From positions 1,736,001 through 1,800,000 of the forward strand of contig NC_044010.1 in NCBI RefSeq assembly GCF_900496995.4: DNA of 64,000 nucleotides, written 5' to 3'. The stretch is from Aquila chrysaetos chrysaetos (lineage: Eukaryota > Chordata > Aves > Accipitriformes > Accipitridae). The notes below the pieces were generated by a model, which was not told where the DNA came from, ran no database searches, and saw only the letters and a program-made list of their open reading frames with translations. A program made the position numbers and the translations under genes. This document shows positions 1 through 11,500 of the stretch, one piece after another (the first letter of the stretch is position 1; every line of letters begins with the position of its first letter).

Positions 1-320
1 GGTACAGCTCCACAGGGCAGGGGGCTGCGAGAAGCTTGGCACGGGGGGGTCCTTCTGCATAGATCCTTAAGGATCTTCGCCATGTTTTGGGTTTCCCCGT
101 CACCTCAGGGTTTTTATTCACAAGGGACAGAGAGGTGCTGACCCACGCGCTGCGGGGACAGCATCTGCCATGGAGGGGACACGGCTCAAATTCACCAGGC
201 GGTGGGGTGAGGGACAGGGTAGTGATTGTGTTAAAAGGCAAATACATGAGATAGCTTGTAGGGTGAAGAGTGTCAGCCCAATGAGTGATGGTCTGGGTGG
301 TAATTACTGCTGCTCTGCAG

Positions 321-1569
321 TTTCGTTCAGGGCCTATTCACGGGTGGTCTCCAAATGGAAGGAGAGAAGGAGCTGTGCATGGCCATTTGCAAGGAGATCA
401 CAGGAAGGGCTGCCCCCAACGACATCTGCAAAGGTGAGGAATACCCCAAATTAATTCAGTACCTCTGTAATGCAAAGCCAGTAAAGTCACTTCTGCGTTG
501 AGTTTACAACCAAGTCATCATTAGTCATCAGGGATTAAGGATGGGAACAATCCTGAATCCCTAGGTGAAGAAGGGGTGTTGCCCTCCAAGTCCAACCTTA
601 AACTAGTGTTTAGTAAAGGGTCACAGTCTCTAAGTCCTTTCCCTTAACTTGCTTTCTTGCTGAGCATTCATGTTGACTTCTCTTTCATTAAGATGATGAG
701 GCCAGTAGTGGGAATGATGATGATCCCCTGGCAGATGATCCCGAGAACGTGAAACAATATGAGACATTACTGGAGGCATTTGAAGGTAATGCTTTCCAGA
801 GGTCAGAAATGCACCCGAGGGACCGCCCTGGGGAGAGACAGGATGATGGCATTCAGCTAGAAAAGGCCCTTGAGGGCCTCCACGGCATCCTTCTCCACCC
901 AGGAGGTGCTATAGGAGACAATCACTCTGGATACAGTGATGGTGAGGAAATCGTCAGCCAGACATCAAACTTTCAGGAGCGTAAGGCATCCCAGACAGAG
1001 AAATCCCACAAATGTCCCAAATGTAACAAGGGCTTCAGGTGGTTCTCTGATTTAATTAAACACCAGAGATCCCACCCAGGTGAGAAGCCCTTCATATGCA
1101 GTGAGTGTGGGGAAAACTTCAAGGTGAGCTCCCACTTTATCTCCCAGAGAAGAATGCACACAGGAGAAAGGCCCTACCCTTGTCTTGAATGTAGGAAAAG
1201 CTTCAGCTGAAAACGCCACCTTAGAAATCACCAGAAAGCCCACACTGGCGAGAGACCTTTCAAATGCATGCAATGTGGAAAAGGCTTCAGTGATTTCTCA
1301 ACACTCGCCCAGCACCAGCAAACCCACCCGGGTGAGAAGCCCTGTTGTGTGTTCCCAACGTGGGAAGTGCTCACGCCAACAGACACCAGCGAGTCCACAC
1401 CGGAGAAAAACCCTTTATGTGTGCTGAGTGTGGGAAGTGCTTCCAAAACAAGAAACGCCTCAAACAGCGCTGTAAACTTCACCTGAAACAGACAGCAGGA
1501 CAGTGTTTCCCTTGGGTCTGTGAGCATTGCTGCCTTGCCTTTAAAAAAAAAAAATATATTCAATTATAA
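321..1569 (+). pseudogene. C2H2 zinc-finger pseudogene (two exons visible)
   Basis: An upstream exon (321-433) has an AG before it and a GTGAGG donor after it, and encodes about 37 residues ending NDICK. It joins in phase to a second exon starting at 693, after TTCATTAAG. That exon encodes an acidic linker ([12 protein letters not shown]) and then Kruppel-type C2H2 fingers with HTGERP/HPGEKP linkers from about 1,009. Six finger units can be traced. Finger 1 is intact. Finger 2 has Gln in place of its first zinc-binding His. Finger 3 carries an in-frame TGA at 1208-1210. Finger 4 (after the stop) is intact. Finger 5 is frameshifted near 1,350, and finger 6 (in another frame) has Arg in place of its first His. 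An intact gene would be a DNA-binding transcription regulator. This copy could at best make a protein with one complete finger. The neighbourhood suggests ZNF697 or an avian lineage-specific zinc finger, but I cannot tell which. Confidence 0.8.
693..1210 (+). CDS. Zinc-finger exon, still-open part (acidic linker plus first fingers)
   Basis: This stretch is open from the splice acceptor at 691-692 to the TGA at 1208-1210. It reads an acidic Asp/Glu-rich segment, a linker, finger 1 (CPKC...H...H), finger 2 lacking its first His ligand, and the start of finger 3 (CLEC...SFS) where it stops. The codon before KRHL in finger 3 is normally a sense codon (Trp or another residue is usual), so the stop looks like a point mutation. 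If transcribed, it would yield a truncated protein. I treat it as part of the pseudogene, not an independent gene. Confidence 0.5.
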
Positions 1570-2459
1570 ATTCTATGGTGTGACTGAAGGAAGGAAGAAA
1601 CCACCAAGGGGAGGAGAGGGACTCTGTCACAGAACAAGTAGGTTACTGATGAGGTAGGAGGGGGATGGCACAGGAGGGACAGAAGTGGGAATAAGCTTCC
1701 CGTCAGCAGGAATGGCTTGTCATGGGGATTGAAGGAAGGGATGTGGTAGCAAGAAATAGGGAAGAAGTTCAGCAAAGAAGGAATTTGGTGCTTGGAAATT
1801 GGATTGTTGGGAGCATGGCCCTTGGAGAGGTGGAAAGATCCCACTGTCTTACTGAAAAGGCAAAAACAACAAAGTAGGCTCCGGCAATGGGAGCCCACAT
1901 TTGGGAAATGAGTCACTTACTGAACTGCGGAAGAAAAGTTGTCCTTTATTCTCTCTGGCAGCATCTGTAGATATTTCAGGAGCTCTGTTAAACCTGGTCA
2001 AAGATGTCCCAGTTTTCTGGTACATGTTGTAATATTCCAGCTCTTTGATGTGTTAAGTGCCTTCCCCTATTAAATAGCAGCTCTGCTTCTGTTGTTCTCC
2101 CCCTTCCTTTCCTGCTCTATTTCCATCTGCCTGGATCGTCCTTTCTACTCCTACTTCAGTGTCAGAGCAGCCATGGCTGCACCCATCATTTTGGTCTCAC
2201 CGGACATTAGGATCTCTCACTAGCCTAGAAAAATAATGGATGTTACTGTGTTAAACACCTTCTTTTTGCTTTTCTAAGCAGGATTTGTTAACTGCCTTCA
2301 GCTGTATTTTGTCTTATGCATCCTGAGAGCCTTATTCAACCCGGGAGGCAACTGAGATAACTGTGTATATGTAAATATATGGAGCTGATCTGTAGCTTTA
2401 CTAGCAGCACTGAGAGAGATGTGAATTTTATGTACTTGGGAGCCTTTTGGAGGCTAATG
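1570..2459. other. Non-coding stretch 3' of the zinc-finger pseudogene
   Basis: No gene is recognisable. The first 350 bases are purine-rich on the + strand and may be decayed 3'-untranslated sequence or the edge of the GA-rich minisatellite that follows. The rest is AT-richer unique-looking DNA. Confidence 0.4.
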
Positions 2460-2945
2460 GCCTGCTCAGAGTCTTCTGCCTAGGAACAGAGTGAAAGCGG
2501 ACAACTGGAAGGGAGCAGAGCATGAATGGTGGTGACTGGAGGGCCACAGACTGCAAATAGAGGGGCCCAGAGGGGAATGGAAATGGAAACAGAAATGGAG
2601 GGAAGCGGAGGGGAACAGAGTATGTACAGAGGGGAATGGAAAGGAACCATCTGGTGAGAAAAAAGCCAACAATGCAGGAGACTGGAGGGGAAAAGAACAT
2701 GAATGGTGAGGCTCAAGGGGAGAAGGCATGAACAGAGGGGCTGTAGCTAAACAGATTTGCACCAGAGAGGTCTAGATAGAATGAGAACAAGAAGGGAGGG
2801 GAAAAGTACAAATGGAGGGGACGGGAGAGGAAGAGATGTCCATCAGAGGAATCTGGCAGGAATGAGAATGGGAATAGTGGGGAGCGGATGGAAACAGAAG
2901 ACAAATCATCATTTAGTGATGGGAGGGGAATAGAGCATGAACAAA
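2460..2945. repeat. GA-rich degenerate minisatellite (left part)
   Basis: The + strand repeats a degenerate motif built from GAGGGGAA, GGAATGGAAA, GAGCATGAA and ACAGAGGGG blocks with irregular spacing. Examples are the recurring 'gagcatgaa' at 2,517-2,525 and 2,933-2,941, with related 'agaacatgaa' and 'ggcatgaaca' variants between. The same composition resumes at about 3,540, so the two parts form one array with a CR1 fragment inside. Long open frames on the - strand here are low-complexity artefacts. Confidence 0.65.
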
Positions 2946-3538
2946 GGTGGCTTTTTCTCATTTACCTCAACTTTAGCAATGCTTTCAACATCATCTCCAC
3001 CAGCATTCTTGGATGCGGGTGGACATTCTGGATGGATGGACAACCAGATGGGTAAAAAAGAGTGGTTGGATGATTGGGCTCAGAAGGTCATAGGTAATAA
3101 GTGGGGTACTGCAGAAGTCTGTCCTGGGACCTGTCCTCTTCCACAACTTTATCAGTGACCTGCAGGAGGCAATGGAGCGCGCTCTTGGCAGGTTTGCAGA
3201 TGACACCAAATATGGGTAAACAGCTGACAGACTTGAAGGCAAGGCGGCCTTTCAGAGGTATGATGCGGGCTGGAGGAATGGGCCAACAGAAACCTCATGA
3301 AATTCAACAGGGACAAATGCAAAGCCCTGTATCTGGGCTGGGGCTGACCGCCTGGGGGAAGCTCTGCTGAAAAAGACCTGGAGTTCTTGGTAGATATCAA
3401 GCTGGATATGAGGGAGCAGCACGCTTCAGCAGCAAAGGCGGTGGGACGGTATCCTGAGCTACGTTAACAGGAGCATAGCCAGTAAGTAGACGGAGGGCAA
3501 TGATCATCCCCCTCCACTCAGCAACAGTTTGGGACCTG
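2946..3538 (+). mobile_element. CR1 LINE fragment, reverse transcriptase region
   Basis: Translated piecewise on the + strand, it follows the CR1 reverse transcriptase: a YLNFSNAFN segment (consensus YLDFSKAFD), KEWLDDWAQ, a VLGPVLF-like segment out of frame ('ctgggacctgtcctcttcca'), the FADDTK motif ('tttgcagatgacaccaa' at 3,193-3,209), KFNRDKCKAL-like sequence, and finally a match to the region before VPLYSA. Multiple frameshifts show it is dead. It is truncated at both ends. Loss of the 3' end is unusual, since CR1 copies normally lose only the 5' end. Confidence 0.85.
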
Positions 3539-3725
3539 TAATATAATGGAGGGAAACAGAGTGGGCACAAAGGAGATTGGAGGGGGAAACTGCATGAGAG
3601 GAGTGGAGAGGAACAGGGTGTGCGTAGAGGGAAATAAATGGAAATAAGAGTGTATGTGCAAGGGAGGGAAGAACAGTGTCTGTGGAAGGGAATGGAGGGG
3701 AAGAAAACACGGAGAAAATAAGGTG
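3539..3725. repeat. GA-rich degenerate minisatellite (right part)
   Basis: The purine-rich motif of 2,460-2,945 resumes here with blocks such as 'atggagggaaacagagtgggcacaaag', 'gaggggaagaaaaca' and 'ggagaggaacaggg'. The array therefore continues on both sides of the CR1 fragment. Confidence 0.55.
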
Positions 3726-6700
3726 TAATGTCCCAGCTGCAGGGAGAGGTGAGGTCTGAAAGGACCAGCTGACTCTGCTAGGGGCTAAAGCAGCAGCACC
3801 CAAAGTGGTTGTCCCCCTTCCCGCTCTCCCAAAGCCTCTCCTGGAAGGCACCCTGGCTGAGAGAGAGAGGGAGACCTCCTTCGGGATGTTCGGTAACATC
3901 ACCAAGGCAGAAAATGTGAATCATCACGCAACTGAACAAGGGTGAAGGGAGGATCAAGGAGTCTCCTTATAAGCAGATGGGAAATCGAGCCCATACCCCA
4001 GGTCTTGTGGTAGTACCGCATCAGGCTATGGCTTGGCAGCAATGGCAAATGGCATTTCAGGCTGGAGAGGATTTGCAGAAGTACTTCAGCTCCCTCAAGA
4101 GCACAAAGCTTGTCTTAGAGACTCTCCTTTTGTAAAGTTCCCTATTCCCCAAAGAGCTGGGCCCATCCTCCTGCAAATCCAAAAAAGTTCACAAACCGTG
4201 AGGATGCCAGTAAGCCAGTTCCTCTCTCCCTGCAAATTTCTAATGCCTGCAACAGTGTAAGCATCTCAGGAACTGGTCTTCACAGAGCCCCTCACAAGCA
4301 ATCCTGTGTTGTCGTTTGTCTCGGTTTCAGACCAGTCCTGAGATGGGATCCTGTAAGGGTCTGGTTCCCTAACCCTTCCCATGCTGCTCTCTGTTCCTAC
4401 TTTTGCTTGATCCTGAATAGTGAGTCAGTGTCTCGAAGGCATACAAAAGCCCTCAGCAGGCCAAGTTTAAAGGCTCTAGGTCCCCAAGCTGTTTTGTTCC
4501 TCAAGCTCATTTTGTAGCAAATTCTACCTTGGAGGCAGACCCAGGCCCACTCCCTTTCCTGTCCATCATGTCTCTAACCAGAAAAGAAGAGGTCTCAAGT
4601 GTCCTGGCCAGTTTTGCAGACCTTCATACCGAACCTTCCACGCAAGTTCTCTAGGTGCAAATCCTCAGTTCGCTGCAGCCAGGCAAATGGCACAACCTGA
4701 GCTTCTGAGGTCTCAGCCATCCCCTGCTCCGCATGCCCTCTCAACATCTCACTTTTGCTCTCTCCATTGGGCAGCCTGTGGCCCCAGAGCTGGGGTAACA
4801 AAGGTTTTGGGGATGGATCACGCCGAGACACCCCTCTCCCTGGCCGCTGCCTCCCTCCTAGCCTCTGTTCAAAGAGTGGGGAGATCCTGGACCCCTGCGT
4901 TCCTGAAGCCCAAGGAAGGGAGTAGGGTATAGGGTTAGAGCCGGGGTGCAAGACCCTGGAGGTTTGAGTTCTGGCGGTGTGAGGGCAGGGGGGGCGAAGG
5001 GGCTCAGAGAGAAAATGGCAGGGTTGGACACCTGGGTACCCAGGGAAGGCAGCTGGGGCTTGGGGTTACAGCAAACCCCACTCTTCTATGTTCCTGGTTT
5101 CCCTCCATCCCTGAGCAGGTTTTTGGACAGCAAGACATTGGGTTGCCTAGGACAGCCACAAGGTGCAGAGCCCATCTTTCTCTGCTTGTGAGATGGTGAA
5201 AGATGTGTGAACTGAGGGGTTCAAACCAAACTGGAAAATCAGACAACTGGGCTAATTGCAAAGCTAAGCAGCAGGGGTTGATCCTTTCAGCAAATGCCTG
5301 TAAACAGGAGACCATCTTAAACCATATTTTATTGGCTCCCTTTCTGGATAGGGCAGTCACCCAGCTTATAAAATATTTTGTTTAAAAATGAGGTTGGCCA
5401 AATTATGTCCAGACCACAGCAACTACTAAAAACATGTAGAGAGGGCTCCCCAAATTACTCTCCATTTGTCTGTGATGCACACAAAATTTGTGCCCCAGGT
5501 GGTTCCATGCCACCACGTTGCTGGTCCTTTGCTCGCTGCACTGTCACCAGCTTGCTTCAAAATGCTCTACAATTAACAGAAAAATGGGAAACTTTGGCTA
5601 CTACTTACATTCACTTGAGTGAGCAGCTGTGACAGTGAAAAGTGCTTCAGTCACAGGTTTCTTGCCCCTGTGGTGGAAGTGTGACAGGAAAACAGAGCAC
5701 ATGCCCGAGCTGCCCTTTTGTGTGGATCCACAGCTTACGCTGAAACGCCAGCCAGAGGCCAGAGCAGCTGAGGTGTAAGCACATGGGGCTCTTCTGTTGA
5801 CTTTGCTCCTGGGCAAAGAGATGGGACGGGGCCTTTGTAAATAGCTGCCATGAGATCAGTTGGACCAAATTATGGCCTTTCTGGGCCATATTATTAAAAC
5901 TCTCTTTATTTTTTTAATGTGATGTTGAGGCATGAGAGTCTCCTAGTAGGGGTGATACAGCTGGTTGGCAGTCCTCACGCTGATGTGCTGCTTGTCTGCC
6001 ATGAGCAAAATCAAATGTGTTCAATAATGCCTTTTGGCTCTTTTTTAAACTTCAGTGCACATCAGTTTGCTTGGTGCAGATTCTATCCAGAATTTTACAA
6101 TTCCAAACTTCATTTTCCAGTCCCTTATTCTTTAAGGTTGCTGCAAACCTCCTCACTCTCTGTAAGTCTCTAGAGGTGTTATCAGCGTACAGTGTAGCTG
6201 GGGATGGGTCTCCTTCAGCATGGGATAGATCTGTGTGCTCACTAATAAAGGAGGAACTCTGATGGAGGTGTTAAGAGTACTGCTTGCTCAGTGGAGAAAG
6301 GTGGAGATGTTGACATGGTTATCTGTGAAGCGATGGCATTCAAAAAACATCCGCAGCACTAGTTTGCTGAGTGTTTACAAAGCCTTCAGTGGGAGCCTGG
6401 AAAACTTATTTCTGTGTCCCCAGAATATGACTGGAAGTGCTGATGGCTGGTATTCTACCACTTCAGATCTTACATACTTAACCTAAGATGTTACTAAAGA
6501 AAATGGTAATACTTGCACTGGGACTATATAATGTCTAGGGCACTGAATAATTAAACTCAGCACAGACTTTAAGCTGCCAGCATCTCTGGAAATGTGATTT
6601 ATTTACATTAGTACTGAGTCAGGTAAAATGTTTCTGTTCACACCATCCTGAACAGAACACAGATATTCCCATCTTTAGAGCTGTTTTCAGCAAGCTGTAT

Positions 6701-7572
6701 GTGTAAGAAGCAAACACTGGATCGCATGTATTTGTTCAGAAAAGTTCTACATTTTTAGCCTGAAAGTCAAGTTACACGTTCTGCAGAAACTCACATGGCC
6801 ATCAGAAAAGCTAGGGACAGCACATATGCATCTATCAGCTAAAGTTAGCCTTTGTTCCCAGCTGTAACCTGGAAATAGCATGAGTTTTTTTCAGCACTGT
6901 TTATTTTTCCTCAGTGTTCACAAATGTCTTGACTCTGCAATGGAAACTCTTCAGTGACCAAGGCTGTCCTGCAATATTTTTCTCCGTTCCATCTTGTTGA
7001 AGCTGTTGTTCTGCTGGGCGACCATCAGATTTATTGCAAAATTGGTAACTAGGAAAATGAGAATGGATGAGGAAGTCTTCACCTGAGCAAATCTCCCCCC
7101 TCTCTCCTTCCACAAACCGTCCTAAGTAAAACTATGTTGCACTTACATTGTGCTTTTGGCTTCATAATGCTTACAGTGCCCAAATTTGCTCTCAGGTTTG
7201 ACTGTCAGGTGAATGGCACAGGAAACTTGGCAATGCTCTGAAAAAGTGAGCAAGATCTTTAACAGCTTTTGCCATCAGGCGGCTTCTACCTGCTGTGTGT
7301 TTGGTAAGGCTGGCAAGAGCTAAGTGAGTAGGGTAGTGCTGAGTAGTATATATTTATAAATTTTAATCATAGTTCTAGGACGAACTGTGCTTTACAAAAG
7401 CCTTAAAGGTGGCGTGGAGTGAAAAGAAAGGCTGATGTGTTCACACTGTGGACTGTGTGGAGTCTTACTAAAATAATGTCTTTGTGCTGCCCAAGATGTA
7501 GAAGTGGATGTGGACTATACAGGAAAGTTACCCTGATCAGCCTGTACTCAACAAACAAATTAACATTTCACT
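3726..7572. other. Intergenic DNA between the minisatellite and HSD3B
   Basis: No coding region is supported. The part up to about 5,200 is GC-richer and includes one stretch with tRNA-promoter-like boxes (listed separately). The rest is ordinary mixed-composition DNA, and open frames are short and without recognisable domains. Confidence 0.45.
4919..4976 (+). repeat. Possible tRNA-derived element (box A/box B-like)
   Basis: A segment reading 'tagggtatagggttagagc' (4,923-4,941) resembles a polymerase III box A. It is followed 20 bases later by 'ggtttgagttc' (4,961-4,971), close to the box B consensus GGTTCGANNCC. The spacing fits a tRNA-like promoter. I could not fold a full cloverleaf, so this is at most a tRNA-derived SINE or a tRNA relic, and chance similarity is possible. 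Confidence 0.25.
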
Positions 7573-7582
7573 TTTATTTATT
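7573..7582 (-). terminator. HSD3B poly(A) signal (two overlapping AATAAA)
   Basis: The - strand reads AATAAATAAA about 155 bases past the HSD3B stop codon, giving two overlapping canonical hexamers. A T/G-rich stretch (TTTGTTTGTTGAG) follows downstream, as expected for a cleavage site. Confidence 0.75.
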
Positions 7583-7735
7583 CTGGGTTGGGGCAGGGAG
7601 GGTGGGGGGGATGAGGGGGCTGTTACACAAAGTCTTCATTTAAATGCTTTGTCGTTTGCTGCTGCTGCTGTTCACCCAGCCCTCCTCCGGCTCAAGGCCC
7701 TACTTGTTTAGCCAGGTCTCAGCTCCTCTTAAGAC

Positions 7736-8550
7736 TTAGGCAGCCTTGCTTTTTAAGTACTCCCTTCTCTGTGGGACCATGGAGGCAATCCACTGAGCAG
7801 TGCACTGCTTGGCCTCTTCCCACGTGTAGCGAGGCACGTAGCCAAAATCCTTCTGTGCTTTTCTATAAGAGAAGGTGAATGGGGTGTTCAACAGAGTGAC
7901 CAGGTGACGGTTAGTGGAGGGGATGTATCTGACAAAGGGCCGGAGCAAGAAGCTCACGATCTCCAGCAGCAGCGAGAAGTAATACAACATTGTCAGAGGC
8001 ATGGGGAGCCGGGGCTCGATTCCAAACCCCAGGTCCCTGGTCAGCTCGTAATTTAGATCTGCGTAGCTCATATGAGGAGTGTCATCTGAGATGTAGTAGA
8101 ACTGCCCCCTGATGTGCTTGGCTTTCTGCGGGACTTGCAGGGCTTTGGCTGCCTGCACATGTGCCCAGGCGATGTTCCCCACGTACACAGGGTTCACGAA
8201 AGCCTCCTTCCTGGAGAAGCGCAGGTAGACATTTTTGTTCAACAGACACTTATCCAGATGACCTTGAAGAAACGGGCAACCTTCTCCAAAAATGTACATG
8301 GATCTCAGGGCACAGGTCATCAGCGTGCCACCATCCTTTAGCACCTGGCCATCTGCTTTCAGCACAGAATCCTCTGCCAGTCTCTTACTCTGGGCATAAG
8401 GAGATTTTGATATACTCTCATAAGCTGTATCTTCATCACCATTGAAAATTGGGTCACCTTTGCAGTTTGGGCCTGTCACTTCTATGGTACTGGTATATAT
8501 GAAGTGCTGGACGTTACAATGGACACATGCATCCAGCAGTAGCTGAGTAC
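7736..8550 (-). CDS. HSD3B1: HSD3B coding exon 3 (last)
   Basis: The acceptor is TCTCTTTTGAAG ending at 8551. The exon opens in phase with TQLLLDACV after a split Gly107 codon and ends at TAA (7736-7738). It carries the IYTSTIEV strand, the YAQSK catalytic motif, the NPVYVGN and [11 protein letters not shown] blocks typical of 3-beta-HSDs, and the membrane segment. Confidence 0.95.
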
Positions 8551-11500
8551 CTTCAAAAGAGACACATGCAAGTCAGTCCAGAGCTCCCCAAGCAGGAAAA
8601 AGTGGGCTTTTTAGATCAGAAACAGCATCTCTGGCCTGAGCTTGGTCAGATCTCCCCTCTCTGCAGCTGGAAGAATCCTGTCCTGAACTGGGCAGCATCT
8701 TCAGTGAAACTGAACCTGCTCTGAATCTGTATTTAAGAGGTATCAGTGCACCTGCTGGAGTTAAACAAGGATGAACACTTGGTCTTAATTGCATGTCATG
8801 GGGGTTTTTTATGCCAAGAATCAAATTTTGCTCTTGCTTAGGTTAGCATAGATACTGATTACAGTTTCAGGGGCTTGTGCCCGTTGGTTGGATTGACGTG
8901 GCTTAGGGCAGAGAACCTTCAGAAGCTGCCCCTCTCATTAGGTACTATCCATCCTGTATGCTGAAGCCCCTGTTTTCCAGGCTCGAGGTGCTCTTGGATG
9001 GTTTGCTAAGCAGGGACAGAATTAATGTGGGACCTGAAGGTTTGCTCCAAAATCAGCTTCACCCAGTGGGAGTCTATTCACTATTCAATTGGCTTCAGAG
9101 GAGGGTTTGAAGAGAAAGCTCTTATGTCAGAACAACGCACAATACCGTGTAGTCAAAGATCATGAAGTGCAGCGAGCAAAGTGATGTTTGTGTATGTATG
9201 CCTCTTCCTTTTTCTGCATATTCTGTCTTTTACTTGCAGTAATACAGGACTTCCTACTTTTAAAATCCTATCATAATGCTTTCATTGAGGGGAGCAGAGG
9301 TAAGCTGGCAAGTTCAAGGTCTTTCAAATAGCCAAGAGGGTTAAGCTAGGAAAGCACATTCAAGGGGGAAATAAATACTTTCATCCTGCAAGTCTGTGAA
9401 GTACATAGCAGTGTCTTGGCTGGTCAGAAAGCCAAAAGAGCATCAGAATAGAAATGGAGGGAAATAAGGAAGAGGACTGCAGGATTTAGTGACTAACCTT
9501 AGGGTCAGTTTGCTCTAGGAGCAGGACTGGCATGTGCTTTCATTCTACCAAATGTTATCAGCTAACCATCACGGGCCCAGTGGGCTTATTTCACCCACAG
9601 GCAGACTCTGATGGGGGGGATCTGAAAGATTTATGAAAGCCTAGATACTTTGTGCTTAAGTCTAAACCTGCCAAAAGGAATGATGGGACAGACATAAACA
9701 AACTCTCTAGCTCTGACTCCAGCTCTTTTCTTTCTGATTTCTGCTTTTGGGACATTTTAGTATTTGTTTGGGGTTTTTTTGTTGGGTTGGGTTTTTTTCC
9801 CCCATAGGTTTAGGCAACACATTCTGCCGTGAAAAACAGATTGTAGCAGGAGTATGGTCATAAAGAGAGAGCTTTACAAATCCTGTTTCTGAACTACCAT
9901 CCCTGTATATTTATTTTTCATACTACCCAATGCACAGGTTTACAGGAACTTGCCTTCCTGCTCTTCCCTCCTGGCAGGGACCTAAGCAGCTGCCCGCTGG
10001 GCTCTAATTTGTGGTCACTGACAATTTGTGGCTTTGAGTGAGCAGAAATGAAAGGGTCTGGAAGCTGAATGTACAGGCAATGAGCCAGGCTAAAACAACC
10101 AAAATGTCATCCTGCTGTTTTTAAGGTGCGTGTAAGAGACAACTCGACTACAAAGAATGCTCTGGTGAGTAGCCAATATTTGTAAAAGTGGTGCCAGTGG
10201 AAGTATGTTCCTTATTTTTCCATGAAGAAGCCCTGTACCTGTGGCAGAGGGGAACAAAGAACCAGGAAAACTATTCATGTAAATAAGAACGTCTTCCCCA
10301 AATCTTCACCAAGGAGCTGAAGTAACACAGCCGGAGAAGTCAGTGTGCATGCAGGTTAGGCACTACCAGTTCTCTGGAAGGCACAGAGGGTTTGGGGATC
10401 AGAGGGAGGGGGATAAAGTTGTTCTTTTAGTACATACATTTCAATTTCTTGGCAGCTGATGCCACACCGGCCATTCCTAAGCCAAAAACTTCCCCCTTCA
10501 TCTGATCTTTTCATGAAGAACAGGGGCTCCTTAGTAGAAGGGGAGATCCCATCATGGAGTGAGAAGTCACTCAAACCCCTCCCTCCCACAGCCTTGAGTT
10601 TGTTGGGGGCTTTTTGATGATAAGCTGAAGGTGGGAGAGCAGCTGCTCCTGTGAACTGCATTCATGCACACACAGACATAATGGCAAATGGGAGGAAAAG
10701 GAAAAAAAGGAGGAGAAAAAAGAACAGGAAGCACAGCACCACAGCGTCTGGGATGTTTGCTGTAATTGCAGCCAAAGCCTGCAGTGTTTGTAAAAATTGA
10801 ATACTACACAGGCAGGGATGCTGTATGGGGAGGGAGAATAAGAACCGATTTCTCAGATGCGCACTGGGATTTCAAAGGTGAATTGCTTCCAGAAAGGTCC
10901 ACTGAGCATAGGATTATGGCTATCCCCACTGAAGGCAGAGCCTGTGCAAATCTCAGGATGGGCATATGTGAGTGCTGACAAGCGTGAATGATCCTGCAGT
11001 GCCCTGCAGTGGAAGACCAGTGCACACTGGGTGTGGAAAGGGCCAGAGCTGCACATACGCTTTGCACTCACAGGTGTGGCTGTGCAAGATGCAGAACGAC
11101 CCAGTTAATCTGGCTCAAAAATACAGGTCAGGTGCTCCCTCTCCTGAGCAGATGATGATCGGGACGTAGTAGACATGGGTTTGAGAAAGGTGCTTCACCC
11201 GCTCACCTGTTACATTGACTTCCCAGAGCAGCTGCTTCTCTATGAGGCCCAAGGTGTCAATGATGGAAGCCGTGTGGATGACGACGGAGACCCCCTGACA
11301 GGCACGGTGCAGGAACGTCACATCTCGGATGTCCCCTTCCAGGATTTTCACTGCCGTCTTACCCTGGAATGCTGCAAGGGCAGCAGAAAACAAAGCAAAA
11401 GACCTTAGAGGCATCCTAAGAAGAGCACGGAAAGGAGCGGTGAAGGGCTCTGTGGAAGCTGATGCTGCGCCTGGGAGGTACTGACCGCCCAGGCAGGGAA

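Noticed and set aside
2428..2961. Overlapping - strand open frames of 78-98 codons
   Set aside because: They come from the GA-rich minisatellite and encode low-complexity Phe/Pro/Ser/Leu strings.
8114..8445. Open frames on the + strand opposite the last HSD3B exon
   Set aside because: They are antisense shadows of a strongly supported coding exon.
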